Source: Clostridia bacterium
GTDB lineage: Bacteria > Bacillota > Clostridia > Lutisporales > Lutisporaceae
Reading direction: 5' to 3'
DNA: 7,985 nucleotides
Assembly: GCA_029256365.1 (NCBI GenBank)
Contig: JAQSYB010000077.1
Location: 1 to 7,985, forward strand
Position numbers and translations under genes: made by a program. Numbering within the stretch: the stretch's first letter is position 1; the number at the start of each line of letters is the position of its first letter. Shown one piece after another: positions 6,167 through 7,985 of the stretch. The notes below the pieces were generated by a model. It was not told the origin of the DNA. It was given only the letters and a program-made list of their open reading frames with translations, and made no database searches.

Positions 6167-6366
6167 GACTTCCGTGTTACCACCTAAATTGATGCAGATT
6201 TTAAAACGATTCTGCACCCACTCAAACCCATTAAGGTTGGGCTACCTAAGCTTACTCCATCTTTCAGCCTATGCTCCAAGGCTTCCTTCAACAGTCTATA
6301 TACCGAATTTCCACCCACGTCGGCTCTCTAAAATACCAATCTGTTTACTCTTCCTCTTCACAGCAT
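6127..6366 (-). promoter_or_regulatory. T-box riboswitch of gltX, Glu (GAA) specifier
   Basis: The leader of gltX carries the parts of a T-box that reads uncharged tRNA. The base of Stem I is ATGCT (6362-6366) paired with AGCAT (6271-6275). The 5' side of the specifier loop contains AGTA, and the 3' side holds GAA (6287-6289, with a second GAA at 6283-6285); both encode Glu. The distal Stem I has the AGAGAG...GGTGGAA type segment. A Stem III hairpin is formed by TGCAGA/TCTGCA. The T-box sequence is AGGTGGTAACACGGAAGT (6168-6185), whose TGGT would pair with the ACCA end of a tRNA with discriminator A. A terminator follows. Together with the promoter this accounts for the non-coding stretch from 6100 to 6420. 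Confidence 0.93.
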
Positions 6367-6387
6367 TTATCATATTGAATTTCCTAA

Positions 6388-6417
6388 AGTATAATATCTG
6401 ATGGGTATATCTGTCAA
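6388..6417 (-). promoter_or_regulatory. Promoter of gltX
   Basis: A perfect TTGACA -35 (6412-6417) is followed, after 18 nt, by TATACT (6388-6393); an alternative register TTATAC gives 17 nt. Transcription would begin near 6381, giving a leader of about 280 nt, just ahead of Stem I of the T-box. Confidence 0.8.
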
Positions 6418-6469
6418 GTATTTGAATATTCATCCATGTCCTTATTACTATTCCGATATCTCCCTGCAG

Positions 6470-7159
6470 TTATACTTGCTTTGTAAATATATCCACAAAG
6501 TGTGCACATCTGTCTGCTGACAGCTTCAAAAACTCCCTGAATTCAATTGCATTGCCCTTGGTGGATTTATCAGAAATCGATCTTATCACTACAAAAGGCA
6601 TCTCACACAAATGACAGACATGGGCGATGGCTGCCCCCTCCATCTCAACGCACCATGCATTGAAATCCTTGTGTATTTGCTCCTTGAGCTCCTGGGAGGA
6701 TATAAATTGATCTCCGCTGGCAACAGTACCAATATAAGTTTTGTATTTGTTATTTACTGACTGCTCAATGGCCTTTTTACACTGCTCAACAAGCCCTAGG
6801 TCAGCTTGAATATATCTTACCCCTGCGATATAGCCCTTCGGATGGCCAAAGGCCGTGATATCCACATCGTGCTGTATGCAGTTGTCGGAAATGACGATAT
6901 CTCCTATTTCCAGAACAGGCTCCAAAGCCCCTGCAGAGCCAATATTAATGACACAGGAAGGATTAAATTTATCAATCATAATTTGCGTGCTTCTAGCGGC
7001 ATTTACTTTCCCCACACCAGACTTACTCACAATACAGCCTTTCCCATTTATCGTACCTGTATAGAACTTAACTCCATAGTGTTCTATCTTCTCTGTCTCC
7101 TGCATCAAGGATAATATGGCATCCACTTCTTCCTTCATTGCTCCGATTATTCCTATCAT
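6470..7159 (-). CDS. mtnN: 5'-methylthioadenosine/S-adenosylhomocysteine nucleosidase
   Basis: This 229-aa cytoplasmic enzyme cleaves adenine from methylthioadenosine and S-adenosylhomocysteine, by-products of SAM use. It feeds methionine salvage and, in species with LuxS, AI-2 formation. The family landmarks are present: N-terminal IGIIGAMKEEV with the catalytic Glu near residue 11, INIGSAGAL (71-79), VEMEGAAIAH (171-180) with Glu174, and RSISDKS (193-199) with the proton-donating Asp197. The last two positions match E. coli numbering exactly. Length is typical. The start at 7159 is chosen because AAGGAG (7167-7172) lies 7 nt upstream and the protein then begins as the family does; the longer reading from 7201 adds 14 polar residues with no family match. 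It follows the transporter gene by 72 nt. No clear terminator is visible before the gltX promoter. Confidence 0.95.
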   Translation of the reverse strand: MIGIIGAMKEEVDAILSLMQETEKIEHYGVKFYTGTINGKGCIVSKSGVGKVNAARSTQIMIDKFNPSCVINIGSAGALEPVLEIGDIVISDNCIQHDVDITAFGHPKGYIAGVRYIQADLGLVEQCKKAIEQSVNNKYKTYIGTVASGDQFISSQELKEQIHKDFNAWCVEMEGAAIAHVCHLCEMPFVVIRSISDKSTKGNAIEFREFLKLSADRCAHFVDIFTKQV

Positions 7160-7166
7160 TTGTAAT

Positions 7167-7172
7167 CTCCTT
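7167..7172 (-). promoter_or_regulatory. Ribosome binding site deciding the mtnN start
   Basis: AAGGAG lies 7 nt before the ATG at 7159 and supports that start over the upstream in-frame ATG at 7201. Confidence 0.8.
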
Positions 7173-7231
7173 ATCTTATGTTTCATCTTAATATTATTCA
7201 TTCCAAAATTATACCTTAATATTACAATAAC

Positions 7232-7985
7232 TTAAAGCTGCTTCTCCTGTATCACTGTTTTTTCGCTTTCTCCTTTTTTAACAAATGTCATGGTAATCAA
7301 TGCCATGAGCAGGAAGGATACTGAGATTAAAAACAAAGAGCCATAACCAACATAGTCTATGATAAAGCCCAGAAGGGGTGGCCCTGTGATGGCAGCCAAG
7401 GATGAGAAAAAATAATAAAGTCCTGTATAGGCTCCAATCTTGTTCTCACTGGTCATTTCCACTACCATTGGATAGGAATTGATATTAATCAAAGCCCAAA
7501 ATATGCCTCCTACTCCCAAGAGTATTGCTATATAAGTTGTACTCCTAAAGAAGGTGATCAGCATAAATACAATTAATAGCCCAATGATCCCTGTCATAAT
7601 GGTCTTTTTTCTTCCTATTTTTGTTGCAACAAAGCCGCTTGGTATCGCAAACAACAGAAATGTCAGTGAAAAAAAAGATAACAAAAATGCAGACGCACTT
7701 TCCTTCAATCCCAGATACTTCAGTCCATATAAGGTAAACAATGCTTCCACGCCTTGATATGCAACAAACCATAAAAATATGGCTATTAATAGAAACAGAG
7801 CACTTTTGTCTTGATTGGTAATCACCTCATAAAAAGCTTTTATAATCCCTGTATGCTCTTTTTCCTCCAAAGCAGGCTTTTCCGGCTCTTTTATTGTTTT
7901 TATAAGAATAAACAAAGCAAGCAGCATCATGACAGCTGCCGCTGCAAAGGGATAAAGTCTGTTCATGTCATAGAGCATGGGCCCT
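7232..7985 (-). CDS. MFS transporter, C-terminal part (cut by the window edge)
   Basis: About 250 C-terminal residues of a major facilitator superfamily carrier are visible, a family of mostly 12-helix membrane transporters driven by ion gradients or by the substrate gradient. Counting from the Met at 7978, one helix (about 8-27) is followed by a charged cytoplasmic loop (TIKEPEKPALEEKEH), then six hydrophobic segments to about residue 235. The loop SGFVATKIGRKKT carries the motif A-like pattern between the second-half helices. NSYPMVVEM and GPPLLGFIIDYVGYG are also family-like, and resemble sugar/SLC45-type carriers, but the substrate cannot be assigned. The frame stays open to the right edge (Gly-Pro before that Met), no ribosome site precedes 7978, and half of the helices are missing, so the true start is outside the window. 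Confidence 0.88.
   Translation of the reverse strand, partial: GPMLYDMNRLYPFAAAAVMMLLALFILIKTIKEPEKPALEEKEHTGIIKAFYEVITNQDKSALFLLIAIFLWFVAYQGVEALFTLYGLKYLGLKESASAFLLSFFSLTFLLFAIPSGFVATKIGRKKTIMTGIIGLLIVFMLITFFRSTTYIAILLGVGGIFWALININSYPMVVEMTSENKIGAYTGLYYFFSSLAAITGPPLLGFIIDYVGYGSLFLISVSFLLMALITMTFVKKGESEKTVIQEKQL

Noticed and set aside
6174..6401. Plus-strand open frame of 75 codons
   Set aside because: It is the complement of the T-box leader, whose RNA structure explains the sequence.
7208..7213. TATAAT upstream of mtnN as a promoter of its own
   Set aside because: A perfect -10 hexamer, but the -35 position at 17 nt spacing (TTTAAG) matches poorly and the region is very AT-rich. The transporter gene may read through, so I did not call it.

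Overview
The window reads as chromosomal DNA of a low-GC Gram-positive bacterium, most likely a member of Clostridia (Bacillota). The reasons are a tRNA-responsive T-box leader in front of a tRNA synthetase gene, a Gram-positive type LexA (SOS) box, a surface protein with three SLH domains, AGGAGG-type ribosome binding sites, and AT-rich intergenic DNA with intrinsic terminators. I cannot name the genus. All seven supported protein genes lie on the minus strand, so transcription runs from right to left.

From right to left the layout is as follows. (1) The C-terminal half of an MFS transporter, cut by the right edge. (2) mtnN, encoding MTA/SAH nucleosidase. (3) A sigma-A-like promoter and a complete T-box leader with a Glu (GAA) specifier, T-box sequence and terminator, followed by gltX (glutamyl-tRNA synthetase, 554 aa) and a strong terminator. 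(4) A palindromic repeat, then a tight three-gene unit: an HD-domain hydrolase, a small protein with one membrane helix, and a secreted transglutaminase-like protein with three C-terminal SLH domains. This unit ends in its own terminator. (5) A second palindromic repeat related to the first, then a perfect LexA box between promoter elements, a Y-family DNA polymerase (DinB/UmuC type), and a translationally coupled 87-aa protein of unknown function. A hairpin closes the left edge.

Most of this is housekeeping: translation with amino-acid sensing by the T-box, recycling of SAM by-products, and SOS translesion synthesis. The accessory or less understood parts are the 87-aa partner of the SOS polymerase, the HD/membrane/SLH-transglutaminase operon (whose surface protein carries Glu where the family normally has the third catalytic Asp), and the pair of GGTGCC-N-GGCACC palindromes. 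I see no CRISPR array, tRNA, rRNA, intact insertion sequence or phage gene. No clearly new multi-gene system can be claimed from this sequence alone; the strongest candidates for follow-up are the polymerase plus 87-aa pair and the palindrome family.
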